DNA of 64,000 nt from Burkholderiales bacterium (GTDB lineage Bacteria; Pseudomonadota; Gammaproteobacteria; Burkholderiales; WYBJ01). Made by a program: the position numbers and the translations under genes. Location: NCBI GenBank assembly GCA_020848435.1, contig JADLAC010000002.1, positions 227,646-291,645 on the forward strand, given 5' to 3'. Shown in pieces: positions 1-8,665 of the stretch. Under the pieces are notes generated by a model. It worked only from the letters and a program-made list of their open reading frames with translations. It was not told the origin of the DNA and did no database searches. Positions within the stretch are counted from its first letter, which is position 1. Each line of letters begins with the position of its first letter.

Positions 1-2
1 TC

Positions 3-482
3 GGCCAGTCGAACACCCATGAATGGGTCGGCGAACGCATGGGAACGTGGGGCGTGGGTCCGTTCGAGCAGGGGCCGAGCATGGTGCGCACCGGCGCGCG
101 CATCGCCGCGGCACAAGCCTATGCGATGGCCGGGGTCGGCGCGCGCGATATCGATATCGTGGAGACTTCGGTTCCATTTACCTACGCCAACCTGCTCATG
201 CTGGAAGAGCTGGGATTCTGCGCTGAAGGCGAGGGCGGGCGCTTCGTCGAAGCGGGTGGCGTGGATTTCGACGGCGGTTTGCCGTTCAACACCACCGGCG
301 GCTATCTTTCGTTCGGGCAATCGGGGCAAGGGCTGTATCTGCTGAAGGAGATCGTGGACCAGATGTGGCACCACGCGGAAGGCTATCCGGTTGCAAACGT
401 CGAGACCGGGCTGGTGCATGGACACGGCGGCCCGCTCGCTTGCCATTCGGTCATGATCGTCTCCAAGCAACCGACCTGCTGA
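3..482 (+). CDS. SCP2-type thiolase / acetyl-CoA acetyltransferase, C-terminal part
   Basis: Reading frame open at the left edge; only the last 159 residues are present. They match the C-terminal half of the lipid-transfer (SCP2) type thiolases that act on CoA thioesters. Visible landmarks are the segment containing FTYANLLMLEELGF, the glycine-rich FNTTGG strand and the terminal HGHGGPLACHSVMI strand. The complete thiolase encoded at 17802 has equivalent blocks (IELEELGFCQPGEGG, NEGGVLSSHCTVI). A DUF35 gene follows 12 bp downstream; this pairing is usual because DUF35 proteins form complexes with such thiolases. Substrate cannot be told from this fragment. Confidence 0.85.
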   Translation, partial: GQSNTHEWVGERMGTWGVGPFEQGPSMVRTGARIAAAQAYAMAGVGARDIDIVETSVPFTYANLLMLEELGFCAEGEGGRFVEAGGVDFDGGLPFNTTGGYLSFGQSGQGLYLLKEIVDQMWHHAEGYPVANVETGLVHGHGGPLACHSVMIVSKQPTC

Positions 483-494
483 GGAAGTGAAACG

Positions 495-974
495 ATGAGC
501 AGCTCGACTGAAGCCACCGTAGCCGATTGGTCCGCCGGGCGCCATGTCATGGCGGGCGAGCTCTTTCTCGGACTCTACCAGCCTTCACCAGAGACAGCCG
601 GGTTCTGGGAAGGCGTGGCGCGCGGGGAGCTGTTGTTCAAGTGGTGCGCCGCGTGCGCGCGTGCCTACCATCCGCGGCGCATCATCTGCCCCCAGTGCTC
701 CAGTACGCAGCTTGCATGGCGTCCAGCCTCTGGCGAGGGCAAGGTGTATTCGTTCAGCGAGGTGCATCGCGCGCCGACCAAGGCGTTTGGCCGCGGTGCG
801 CCGTACACGGTCGGACTGATCGAGACGGCAGAAGGCGTGCACTACTTTTGCCGCATCGTGGCGCAGCAGGGCGCGGCCATCGCGATCGACAGCCCGGCAC
901 GGCTCGATTTCCGCGTCTTGGAAACCGGCCAGCGGCTGCCCGTCTTCGTCGTTTCTGCGGAAGGCGCGCGGTGA
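495..974 (+). CDS. DUF35 zinc-ribbon / OB-fold acyl-CoA-associated protein
   Basis: 159 residues. An N-terminal rubredoxin-like zinc ribbon is visible as two CxxC pairs (CAAC and CPQC) followed by an OB-fold segment (VYSFSEVHRAPTKAF, PYTVGLIETAEG). Proteins of this family bind CoA thioesters and act as partner subunits of SCP2-type thiolases or hydratases. The ATG has a good Shine-Dalgarno (AGGAAG, 482-487). It lies 12 bp behind the thiolase, and its stop overlaps the GTG start of the CoA-transferase. A second DUF35 gene occurs at 16228 in a similar setting. Confidence 0.85.
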   Translation: MSSSTEATVADWSAGRHVMAGELFLGLYQPSPETAGFWEGVARGELLFKWCAACARAYHPRRIICPQCSSTQLAWRPASGEGKVYSFSEVHRAPTKAFGRGAPYTVGLIETAEGVHYFCRIVAQQGAAIAIDSPARLDFRVLETGQRLPVFVVSAEGAR

Positions 975-2164
975 GCGCGGGACCGCTGGCGGGCATCCGC
1001 GTCATCGACATCACTCGCGCGCTCACGGGACCGTTCTGCACCATGATCCTCGGCGATCTGGGCGCCGACGTGGTCAAAGTCGAGATCCCCGGTCGCGGCG
1101 ACGAGGCCCGCCACTGGGGGCCGCCGTTCGCGGGCGGCGCCGGCCCCAATTTCCTCGGATTCAATCGCAACAAGCGCAGCGTCGAGCTCGACCTGCACAC
1201 CGCGGGCGGTCAGGCGGCAGTGCGTGCGCTGGCCGCCACCGCGGATGTCGTCGTCGAGAACTTCAGGCCAGGCACGATGGCGAAATTCGGCATCGGTTAC
1301 GATGTCCTCAAGGCACTGCGGCCGGGACTCATCTATTGCGCGATCAGCGGCTACGGCAAGCAAGGGCCGCTGGCGAATTGGCCAGCGATGGATCTGATGA
1401 TCCAGGCGGTGAGCGGGATCATGGCGCTCACGGGCGAAGTGGGCGGCCGCCCCTGCAAGGTCGCGGCACCGATCACCGATCTCTTCGGCGGCTTCTCCGC
1501 GGCCATCGCCATCATGGGTGCGATCCACGAGCGCAGCCGCACTGGCGAAGGTCGCGAGATCGACATCAGCATGCTCGATTGCGCCTTCACCATACTCGGG
1601 CAATCGGTCTCGGCCTGGGGCATCGACGGCAAGGATCCGGCGCGCGTCGGCAATGCGCATCCGCTGATGGCGCCCTATCAAGGCTTCCGCACCCGGACCA
1701 AGGAGATCGTCTGTGCGATCACCAACCAGAAGCGGTGGGAGCGCATGTGCACGCTGCCGCAATTCGCTCATCTCCTCGGTCGCCCGGAATACGCTTCGCA
1801 GGCGTCACGCAACGCGCATCGCGCGCAACTGTGCGCGGAAATGGAAGCCGTGCTGCAAACGCAGCCCGCGGACTATTGGCTCGGCCATTTCTTTCGGCTC
1901 GAGCTGCCGGCGGCGCCGGTCAATACCGTGGCGGAAATCGCCGCACATCCGCATGTGCAGCAACGCGGGTCATTGATGGAGATCGAATACCCACCCGGAT
2001 CGGGCCACAGCGTCACCATTCCCGGCATGCCGTGGCGCGATGTTGCTGCGACCGTCGGTTTGCGCAATCCGCCCGCGCTGGGGCAACACACCGACGAGGT
2101 GCTCGCCGAGTGTGGGGCGATCCCCTTTGAACCTTCAGCGAACGAGAGCAGGAGCAGATCTTGA
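971..2164 (+). CDS. Class III CoA-transferase (CaiB/BaiF family)
   Basis: 397 residues from a GTG that overlaps the upstream stop by four bases (GTGA), indicating translational coupling; the frame is open further upstream but that part runs antisense-like through the DUF35 gene. The family moves CoA between carboxylic acids through an aspartyl-CoA anhydride. Visible features are the N-terminal LAGIRVIDITRALTGPF strand-loop, GDLGADVVKVE, ENFRPGTMAKFG and the likely nucleophile D170 in PITDLFGG. Length is normal for a single-domain member. It presumably activates the acid imported or handled by this operon; the acid is unknown. Confidence 0.9.
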   Translation: MSAGPLAGIRVIDITRALTGPFCTMILGDLGADVVKVEIPGRGDEARHWGPPFAGGAGPNFLGFNRNKRSVELDLHTAGGQAAVRALAATADVVVENFRPGTMAKFGIGYDVLKALRPGLIYCAISGYGKQGPLANWPAMDLMIQAVSGIMALTGEVGGRPCKVAAPITDLFGGFSAAIAIMGAIHERSRTGEGREIDISMLDCAFTILGQSVSAWGIDGKDPARVGNAHPLMAPYQGFRTRTKEIVCAITNQKRWERMCTLPQFAHLLGRPEYASQASRNAHRAQLCAEMEAVLQTQPADYWLGHFFRLELPAAPVNTVAEIAAHPHVQQRGSLMEIEYPPGSGHSVTIPGMPWRDVAATVGLRNPPALGQHTDEVLAECGAIPFEPSANESRSRS

Positions 2165-3123
2165 ACAAGCTGGAAGCCGGTGCGCTTGCCTTGGTACTCG
2201 CCGCGCTAGCGGGCGCGGCGCGCGCCCAAGACTATCCGGTCCGTCCGCTCCGTCTGATCTCGCCATTTCCACCCGGCGGATTCAACGATACGCTCTCGCG
2301 CCTGGTCGGGCAGAAGCTCACCGTGGCGTGGGGCCAACAGGTGGTGGTCGATAATCGGCCGGGCGCGAACATGATCGTGGGGACGAGCGTCGTGGCGAAA
2401 GCGGCGCCCGATGGCTACACGATGTTCATGGCGGCCATTCCGCACGCTATCAATCCGAGCCTGTACAAATTGCCTTACGACTCGATCAGGGACTTCACGC
2501 CGGTCGCCATGATCTGCGAAGTGCCGAACCTGCTGGTCGTGCATCCCACGCTAGCCGCCAAATCGGTGAAAGAGCTGATTGCCTATGCCAAGGCCAATCC
2601 CGGCAAGCTGAGCTTCGGCTCGACCGGTAACGGCAGCTCGTCGCACATGGCGGGCGAGTTGCTCAAGGTCGCGGCCGATATCGATATGGTCCACGTCCCG
2701 TACAAGGGCGCCGCTCCCGCCTTGGTCGATTTGGTCGCGGGACGACTACAGGTCTACATCGGTGCGACAACGTCCGTGCTGCCGCACGCACGTGCCGGCA
2801 AGCTGCGCGCGCTGGGTGTGACTACGGCGAAGCGCGTCTCGAGCGTGCCGGACATACCGACCGTGCTCGAATCTGGCGTGCCGGGCTTCGAAGTGAGCTC
2901 ATGGTACGGCCTGGTCGGACCAGCGGGTATGCCTGCGCAAGTGGTCTCGAAGATCAACGCCGAGATTCGGCGTATCGCCGAGCTGCCCGACGTGCGCGAT
3001 GTCTTGTCCAAGGGCGGCGCCGAGGTCGCCACCGGTACGGCCGAAGAATTCGCCCGCACGCTGCGCGAGGACATCGGCAAGTGGATGCGCGTGGTCAAGG
3101 CGACGGGGGTGAAGGCGGATTGA
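2161..3123 (+). CDS. Bug/TctC-type periplasmic solute-binding protein (1 of 14)
   Basis: 320 residues beginning with TTG, which overlaps the CoA-transferase stop (TTGA), so the two are coupled. A signal peptide ends at ARA before Q23. Bug proteins are two-domain Venus-flytrap receptors that bind organic acids or amides, originally the extracytoplasmic component of tripartite tricarboxylate transporters. Family landmarks: YPVRPLRLISPFPPGG, VVVDNRPGAN, AAPDGYT, VHVPYKGAAPAL and the C-terminal LREDIGKWMRVVKATGV. No TctA/TctB genes are near. As last gene of the thiolase operon it probably binds the substrate degraded by its neighbours. Confidence 0.93.
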   Translation: MNKLEAGALALVLAALAGAARAQDYPVRPLRLISPFPPGGFNDTLSRLVGQKLTVAWGQQVVVDNRPGANMIVGTSVVAKAAPDGYTMFMAAIPHAINPSLYKLPYDSIRDFTPVAMICEVPNLLVVHPTLAAKSVKELIAYAKANPGKLSFGSTGNGSSSHMAGELLKVAADIDMVHVPYKGAAPALVDLVAGRLQVYIGATTSVLPHARAGKLRALGVTTAKRVSSVPDIPTVLESGVPGFEVSSWYGLVGPAGMPAQVVSKINAEIRRIAELPDVRDVLSKGGAEVATGTAEEFARTLREDIGKWMRVVKATGVKAD

Positions 3124-3135
3124 GGCGCGCTTTCG

Positions 3136-3786
3136 TCAGCGAAAGAACTCCACCTTCGCCTCGCGGAACCAGAGGAAATTCGCCGGTGCGGCCGAAATAG
3201 GCCCATTGATGGCGAAGACGGCGATCTCGAACTTCTCGCCCGGCGACACGAGGTTGTTGCCGAGCACCAGGCGATTCGGCATGTTGAAACCCTGGACCGC
3301 GGCCGGGCTCGGCCGTCCGGAGGCGCGCGGCAATTCCCCGTTGACCCAGACTTCCGCGTAGTCGTCGACGTTGACGCGCAAGACTGCCTTCGCGGCGGCG
3401 GTCTCGAAGCCCTGGGCGCTCGCCGGTATCGTTAGGATCGTGCGGAACCAGAAGAACGACACCATGCCGCCGCCACGCTTGCCGCCGAGATCGGTGGGCG
3501 GCACCACGTCCCAGCCGCTGTCGTCGAATCCGAGCAGCTCGGCGTGAGGCTCGAGGTCGTAGGTCGTCTTGAACTCCGGGCGCGCATCGCTTAGCGCGGG
3601 ACACTCCACGAGTTTCGCTTCCTTGACGCGCCAGGCGGCGCCGAAGACCGCCGAGCCTTCCTCGGTCATCAAGTCGATCACGTGCACCGGCGGCAATAGG
3701 GGCGCGAGCGGTGGCTGCGGCTGCAAAAGCGGGGGAATCGGCGGGGGCAATGAACGCGTGGGCCGGACGTACCTGCTCGGGGGCAT
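3136..3786 (-). CDS. Orphan N-terminal-type domain of gluconolactonase-like proteins
   Basis: 216 residues from an ATG preceded by GGAAAGGA. The reading frame continues upstream to 4695, but that part runs antisense to the Bug gene and is not used. Residues about 10-35 are proline-rich. The remainder is a jelly-roll-like domain with FDDSGWDVV, the conserved VNVDDYAEVWVNGELP, QGFNMPNRLVLG and VFAINGPISAAPANF. From recall, this is the module usually found in front of an SMP-30/gluconolactonase beta-propeller; here it stops before any propeller. It may be a free-standing carbohydrate- or lactone-binding domain or a truncated gene. No signal peptide is evident. Confidence 0.6.
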   Translation of the reverse strand: MPPSRYVRPTRSLPPPIPPLLQPQPPLAPLLPPVHVIDLMTEEGSAVFGAAWRVKEAKLVECPALSDARPEFKTTYDLEPHAELLGFDDSGWDVVPPTDLGGKRGGGMVSFFWFRTILTIPASAQGFETAAAKAVLRVNVDDYAEVWVNGELPRASGRPSPAAVQGFNMPNRLVLGNNLVSPGEKFEIAVFAINGPISAAPANFLWFREAKVEFFR

Positions 3787-3984
3787 CACTGTATCCTTTC
3801 CCTGAGATGGCTCGATGGATGTGAGAGCTTCAGCTCGATGCGAGCGGCAATGGTAGTCGGAAACGAGGCATCCGGCGCGGGGGGTATGCGATTCGCCCGC
3901 TCGGGCGCAGAATGATGCATGCCGCCCGGCTCGACGAGCGCTGGGCGCACGGAATACGCCGTTTCGATCGAAGGGGGAGGCAAC

Positions 3985-5067
3985 ATGACGCATGGCTACG
4001 TGCGCGAGGCCTGTTTCGATCCTCGTGGCGCGCGCGCTCTTTTCGGGGCCCGCAATCTCGGCTACGGCTGCGGCGATGCGCAGCGGATCGCTCGACTCTC
4101 GCGCCGCGCGGCCTGCCGGCTGGTCGCGGCAGCGCTCTGCGCTGCAACTCCCGCGGCGTACAGCGCCGACGGCTATCCCTCGCGGCCAGTGCGGCTCATC
4201 GTTCCCTTCGGTGCGGGCGCTGCGACCGATATCGTCGCGCGGGTGCTGGCGGCCAAGCTCGGCGAGTCGCTCGGGCAGACCATCGTCGTCGACAACCGGC
4301 CCGGCGCCGGCGGGCTCGTCGGCACGGATACCGCGGCCAAGGCCGCGCCCGATGGCTACACCATCCTCGTATTCGGCATCAACCAGACAATCGCGCCGGC
4401 GCTCTACAAGAAGCTGCCCTACGATCCGTTGCGCGATTTCGCCCACATCTCGCTCTACGGGACGCTGCCGAACATCTTGGTCGTGCATCCTTCGGTGCCG
4501 GCGAAGAGCATCAGCGAATTCGTTGCCTTGGCGAAGGCCAAGCCTGGCAGCATGAAATACGGATCCTCGGGGATCGGGGCCTCGCCGCATCTCACCATGG
4601 AATACTTCAAGACCCGCACCGGAATCGACCTGGTGCACATACCCTACAAGGTCGCGGCCCAGGGCATCACCGAGTTGGTCGGCGGCAACCTCCACGCCTG
4701 GTTCAACAACCTGCCCTCGGCGATCGGTAACGTGAAAGCGGGACGGCTGCGCGCGCTGGCCGTGACCTCGGCCAAGCGCGCCGAACAGCTGCCCGATGTG
4801 CCGACCATGATGGAATCGGGCCTGGGCGATTTCGAGGTCACGGTATGGCAGGGCCTAGCCGTCCCGTTAGCCACACCACCCACGGCGATCGCGCGTATCC
4901 ACGATGCGATGGTCAAGTCGCTCGCCGCACCCGATCTGAAGCAGAAGTTCGGCGACAACGGCGTGACGGCCGTTTCGAGCACGCGCGAGGCGTTCGTGAA
5001 GTTCATCCACGCGGAAGCCGTGAAGTGGGCTCGGGTGGTGAAGGAATCGGGCGCGCGCGTGGAGTGA
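3985..5067 (+). CDS. Bug/TctC-type solute-binding protein (2 of 14)
   Basis: 360 residues from the ATG preceded by the purine-rich AAGGGGGAGG (3971-3980); an earlier in-frame ATG at 3919 lacks a ribosome site. The N-terminus is unusually long: about 43 residues precede the hydrophobic segment ACRLVAAALCAATPAAY, with likely cleavage near residue 61. Core motifs are YPSRPVRLIVPFGAG, IVVDNRPGAGG, AAPDGYTIL and VHIPYKVAAQGI. The last has KVAA where most paralogues have KGGG or KGAA. It is divergently transcribed from the gluconolactonase-domain gene, with about 200 bp between the starts. Confidence 0.9.
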   Translation: MTHGYVREACFDPRGARALFGARNLGYGCGDAQRIARLSRRAACRLVAAALCAATPAAYSADGYPSRPVRLIVPFGAGAATDIVARVLAAKLGESLGQTIVVDNRPGAGGLVGTDTAAKAAPDGYTILVFGINQTIAPALYKKLPYDPLRDFAHISLYGTLPNILVVHPSVPAKSISEFVALAKAKPGSMKYGSSGIGASPHLTMEYFKTRTGIDLVHIPYKVAAQGITELVGGNLHAWFNNLPSAIGNVKAGRLRALAVTSAKRAEQLPDVPTMMESGLGDFEVTVWQGLAVPLATPPTAIARIHDAMVKSLAAPDLKQKFGDNGVTAVSSTREAFVKFIHAEAVKWARVVKESGARVE

Positions 5068-5175
5068 ACCGAGCCACCCGCCGCGCGCGCGGCACGGGCA
5101 GCGGCGACGAGGCGCGGCGATTGCGCCGGGACGAGCCGGTTGCGCCCGTCGAGTGATTCCGCCCGCGCGCACGGG

Positions 5176-5205
5176 CTTGCGGCCTCGGGTCTTGCGGCCT
5201 CGGGT
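5176..5205. repeat. Perfect 2 x 15-bp tandem repeat
   Basis: The unit CTTGCGGCCTCGGGT occurs twice without a gap (5176-5190 and 5191-5205) in the non-coding stretch between two Bug genes. Probably a replication-slippage product; no function is visible. Confidence 0.8.
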
Positions 5206-5348
5206 CGGACCCGGCCGGCACGCGAGGTTTCCCGTTGGCGCCCGGTGCGCCGGCCGGCTTCGCAGCAATCCGTTGCCAGGCGAGGCGGTGATGCTTTGCT
5301 GCCGTCGGCGATTCGCGCGCTTCCCGTAAGCCGCGCTATCGCGCGCCT

Positions 5349-5392
5349 CCGTAAGTCGAAGCGCTAGTCCACGTCCCCGTAAGTCGAAGCGC
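5349..5392. repeat. Direct repeat CCGTAAGTCGAAGCGC, two copies 28 bp apart
   Basis: Identical 16-mers at 5349-5364 and 5377-5392, with a shorter relative (CCGTAAGCCGCGCTA) just upstream at about 5325-5340. The 28-bp period does not match CRISPR architecture and there are only two full copies. Confidence 0.75.
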
Positions 5393-5574
5393 CATTACGC
5401 GCCGCTCGATCTCGCCCTAGGATCGCGGTTCTCACCAGGTCCACATCCTGGAAGTCGGACACGCATCTACGTCGGATCGTCGGCAATCCCTGTAGGCGCA
5501 CGGTCGTTCCCGAGCACTACGCGCCTCCGGCCGTGAACCCCACGCTGGAGGCAAGCAGCCAGGAGGAACGCATC

Positions 5575-6558
5575 ATGAAGCGGATCGACTTGGTCGTGGC
5601 ACTGTTTTCATTCGTTCTGTGGACCGACGGCTCGATGGCACAGCCCGCATCGTCCGCGAAGTATCCGGATCGACCGCTGCGCTACATCGTGCCCTTTCCG
5701 CCGGGCGGCTCGACCGACATCGTGGCCCGAGTCGTCGCAGCCGCCCTGACGGAGGAGCTTGGCGAACAGGTCGTGATCGACAATCGTGCCGGCGCGGGAG
5801 GCACGGTCGGCGCCGAGATCGCCGCGCGCTCGACGCCGGATGGCTACAACCTCTTTGCCTGCAACATCGCGTCGCTCGCGGTCAGTCCCGCGCTCTACCG
5901 CAAGCTCGGATACGATCCGGCGAATGATTTCGTACCGATCGGGCTGGTGGGCAGCAATCCGAACTCGCTCGTTGTCCATCCCTCGGTACCTTCCGCGTCG
6001 GTCTCCGAGTTCATCGCGCTGGTCAAGTCGCAGCCCGGCAAGCTCAACTACGGCTCGGCCGGGGTCGGCACCTCGCCCCAGCTCTCCATGGAGCTGTTCA
6101 AAATGACGGCGGGACTCGACATCACTCATATCGCCTACAAGGGGGCCGGGCCCGCGGTGGCCGACTTGATCGGCGGCCATCTGCACGCCATGTTCGCCAC
6201 CGTGCCTTCGGTGCTGGGCGGGATTCGCGGCGGCAAAATTCGCATTCTGGCGGTGACGTCCACGAAGCGAGCCGCGGACTTGCCGGATGTGCCGACGCTC
6301 GACGAGTCCGGCATGCCGGGCTTCGAAGTGATTTCGTGGCAAGGCTTGTGTGCGCCCAAAGGCACGCCGCAACACGCGCTCGATCGGCTGCGATCGGCAC
6401 TCGCTCGGTCCCTGGGCCGGCCGACCACGCGCAAGCAGCTCGCCGACCAGGGCATTCAGATCGACGGCCGGTCCGCCAAGCAATTCGCGGCATTCATTCG
6501 CTCGGAACACATCAAGTGGGCCAAGGTGGTGAAGGACATCGGCATCACGCCGCGATGA
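5575..6558 (+). CDS. Bug/TctC-type solute-binding protein (3 of 14)
   Basis: 327 residues from the ATG behind AGGAGGA; a GTG at 5533 in the same frame is less likely. Signal peptide ends at SMA before Q23. Landmarks are YIVPFPPGGSTDIVAR, VIDNRAGAGGTVGAEI and ITHIAYKGAGPAVADLIGG. It stands alone between two non-coding stretches and is the third Bug gene within 4.4 kb. No catabolic gene is directly attached, so the substrate is open. Confidence 0.92.
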   Translation: MKRIDLVVALFSFVLWTDGSMAQPASSAKYPDRPLRYIVPFPPGGSTDIVARVVAAALTEELGEQVVIDNRAGAGGTVGAEIAARSTPDGYNLFACNIASLAVSPALYRKLGYDPANDFVPIGLVGSNPNSLVVHPSVPSASVSEFIALVKSQPGKLNYGSAGVGTSPQLSMELFKMTAGLDITHIAYKGAGPAVADLIGGHLHAMFATVPSVLGGIRGGKIRILAVTSTKRAADLPDVPTLDESGMPGFEVISWQGLCAPKGTPQHALDRLRSALARSLGRPTTRKQLADQGIQIDGRSAKQFAAFIRSEHIKWAKVVKDIGITPR

Positions 6559-6865
6559 ATCCGTCGAGCTGAACCGCCTCGCCGGGTAGCGTACGCCTAT
6601 TCGCAGCCGGCGCCGAACCGTGGTCCGCGCCGCAGTCACGCGCGTCGAGGACGTGCCCGCGCCGGCGCCGCGGGCGCAGCCGGCGTTCGATCGGCTTCCC
6701 GGTGATTCGCTGAGTCGAGCTCGTTCGAGACGATGCCGTTCGCCCGCGCGCCGCGTCCGGCCGGCGTACCCGGCTTGACCCGTTCTGCTCCGATCCGCGT
6801 TTATGGCAAGGCGTCCGGGCGTGCATCCGCTACCCCCGGCGATTGCCACGAGGGGAGTTGTCGCC
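6559..6865. other. 307-bp intergenic stretch
   Basis: GC-rich and without a plausible gene. A possible promoter for the VWA lipoprotein gene is at 6775-6804. Nothing else is supported. Confidence 0.4.
6775..6804 (+). promoter_or_regulatory. Possible sigma-70 promoter of the VWA lipoprotein gene
   Basis: TTGACC at 6775-6780 followed after 18 bp by GTTTAT at 6799-6804. The -35 is good and the -10 weak. It sits 61 bp before the ATG at 6866. Confidence 0.35.
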
Positions 6866-8665
6866 ATGAAGCGCGTGATCGTCGTATGGGTCGTTATTTC
6901 GATGTTGGGTGGCTGCGTTCAACCGCCGCAGGACGGATCGGCCGGAAACAGATCGGATGCCCAAGGGCAACCTGATCGAGAATCCACGACATCGCCTCAT
7001 CCGCTGCAGCCCGCGCGCGAGGACGCGGGCAAAGCACGGTCCGAACCGGGAACGCCTCCGCTAGTCGAGGCAGCGCCGGCGATGCGATCGAAGCAGGCGC
7101 AAGAACGCGCGCGCGTGCAATTCGAGCCCAAGCGCGTGCTCGCCGCCCCGGCGAGCCCAGGTGCGGCCCCGGCGATGGGTGCGCTAGCGCCGGCTCGGCC
7201 GCATCCGTTTGCATATCCGGCCGATCGGGAGCGTTACCAGCCGATCGAGTCCAATCCGGTGAAGCTGGTCGCCGAGACGCCCGTCTCGACCTTCAGCATC
7301 GATGTCGATACCGGCGCGTATGCCAACGTGCGCCGGTTCCTGAACCAGGGGCGTTTGCCGCCCGCCGATGCCGTGCGCATCGAGGAGCTCGTCAACTACT
7401 TCCCATACGACTATGCGCATCCGAGCGGCAACGCGCCGTTCGCGGTACATACCGAGCTCGCGGCCGCGCCGTGGAACCCGAGGAACGTCCTGCTGCGCAT
7501 CGGCATCAAGGGCCAGGACGTGGCGAAACAAAGCCTGCCGGCCGCGAACCTGGTGTTCCTGGTCGATGTATCAGGGTCGATGTATTCGGCGGACAAGCTG
7601 CCGCTGCTCAAGTCGTCGCTCAAGCTGCTCGTGCGCGAGCTGCGGGCGCAGGACCGGATCACCCTGGTGACGTATGCGGGGCATACCGGCGTCGTCTTAC
7701 AGCCGACCGCCGGAAGTGAAACCAACAAGATCCTCGCCGCGATCGACGGGCTCGCGGCCGGCGGCAGCACTGCGGGGGCGAGCGGTATCGAGCTCGCTTA
7801 CGGCATGGCGCAGCAGAGCTTCATCGCCAATGGCATCAATCGCATCCTGCTCGCGACCGACGGCGACTTCAACGTCGGCATCACCGACTTTCGGGCGCTG
7901 AAGAGCCTGGTGGAGGAGCGCCGCAAGTCCGGCGTCTCGCTCTCGACGCTGGGCTTCGGCAGCGGCAACTACAACGAGCAGTTGATGGAGCAGCTCGCGG
8001 ATGCTGGCGACGGCGCCTACTCGTATATCGACAACCTGATGGAAGGGCACAAAGTGCTGGTGAACGAGATGACCTCCACGCTGGCGACCATCGCGCGCGA
8101 CGTGAAGATCCAGGTCGAGTTCAATCCGGCGAGCGTGAAGGAGTATCGCCTGATCGGTTATGAGAATCGGCTGCTCAAGCGCGAGGACTTCAACAACGAC
8201 CAGGTCGACGCGGGCGATATCGGCGCAGGGCACACCGTGACCGCGCTCTACGAGCTGACGCTCGCGAACACCGGCGGCTTGATCGATCCGCTGCGCTACC
8301 GGCCGCTGCCTGCCGCTGCGGTCCAGGCGAGCAGCGAGCTCGCGCACGTAAAGCTGCGCTACAAGGAGCCGCAAGCGCAGACGAGCACGCTGATCGATGT
8401 GACGGTCGGCCCGGGGGAAGTCCGGTCGATCGCCCAAGCGAGCCCGGAGATGCGTTTTGCAATCGCAGTCGCGGGCTTTGGCCAGATCCTGCGCGGAGGA
8501 CGCTACACCGGCAACTGGACGCTGGCCGATACGCGCACGCTGGCGGCGGCCAACGTCGGCGCCGATCGCTTCGGTTATCGCGCCGAGTTCCTGCGCCTGG
8601 TCGATCTAGCGGGCTCGCTCAGCACGCGCTCGCCCAAGGGCGAGGAAGTCGCGGCGGGACGCTGA
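6866..8665 (+). CDS. VWA-domain lipoprotein, YfbK-like
   Basis: 599 residues from the ATG preceded by GAGGGGAG. A lipobox LGGC at residues 14-17 marks it as an envelope-anchored lipoprotein. A low-complexity proline/alanine linker follows to about residue 130, then a conserved block (STFSIDVDTGAYANVRRFL). The von Willebrand A domain has a complete MIDAS motif DVSGS (D234, S236, S238) and an LLATDGDFNVG strand. The C-terminal part matches the DUF3520 region of E. coli YfbK-type proteins. The biochemical role of the family is not established; metal-dependent protein-protein contacts at the envelope are plausible. Its stop abuts the stop of the convergent Bug gene. Confidence 0.88.
   Translation: MKRVIVVWVVISMLGGCVQPPQDGSAGNRSDAQGQPDRESTTSPHPLQPAREDAGKARSEPGTPPLVEAAPAMRSKQAQERARVQFEPKRVLAAPASPGAAPAMGALAPARPHPFAYPADRERYQPIESNPVKLVAETPVSTFSIDVDTGAYANVRRFLNQGRLPPADAVRIEELVNYFPYDYAHPSGNAPFAVHTELAAAPWNPRNVLLRIGIKGQDVAKQSLPAANLVFLVDVSGSMYSADKLPLLKSSLKLLVRELRAQDRITLVTYAGHTGVVLQPTAGSETNKILAAIDGLAAGGSTAGASGIELAYGMAQQSFIANGINRILLATDGDFNVGITDFRALKSLVEERRKSGVSLSTLGFGSGNYNEQLMEQLADAGDGAYSYIDNLMEGHKVLVNEMTSTLATIARDVKIQVEFNPASVKEYRLIGYENRLLKREDFNNDQVDAGDIGAGHTVTALYELTLANTGGLIDPLRYRPLPAAAVQASSELAHVKLRYKEPQAQTSTLIDVTVGPGEVRSIAQASPEMRFAIAVAGFGQILRGGRYTGNWTLADTRTLAAANVGADRFGYRAEFLRLVDLAGSLSTRSPKGEEVAAGR

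Larger units (their letters stand above)
5068..5574. other. 507-bp intergenic stretch with short direct repeats
   Basis: No convincing coding sequence, RNA gene or promoter was found between the two Bug genes. It holds a 15-bp tandem repeat at 5176-5205 and a pair of 16-bp direct repeats at 5349-5392. The end carries the strong ribosome site AGGAGGA (5561-5567) of the next gene. Confidence 0.5.

Noticed and set aside
3787..4695. Minus-strand open frame continuing upstream of the gluconolactonase-domain gene
   Set aside because: It runs antisense to a well-supported Bug gene, shows no domain and is explained by GC-rich codon bias.
5349..5392. Possible CRISPR array
   Set aside because: Only two full repeats, 16 bp long with a 12-bp spacer, and no cas genes in the window.
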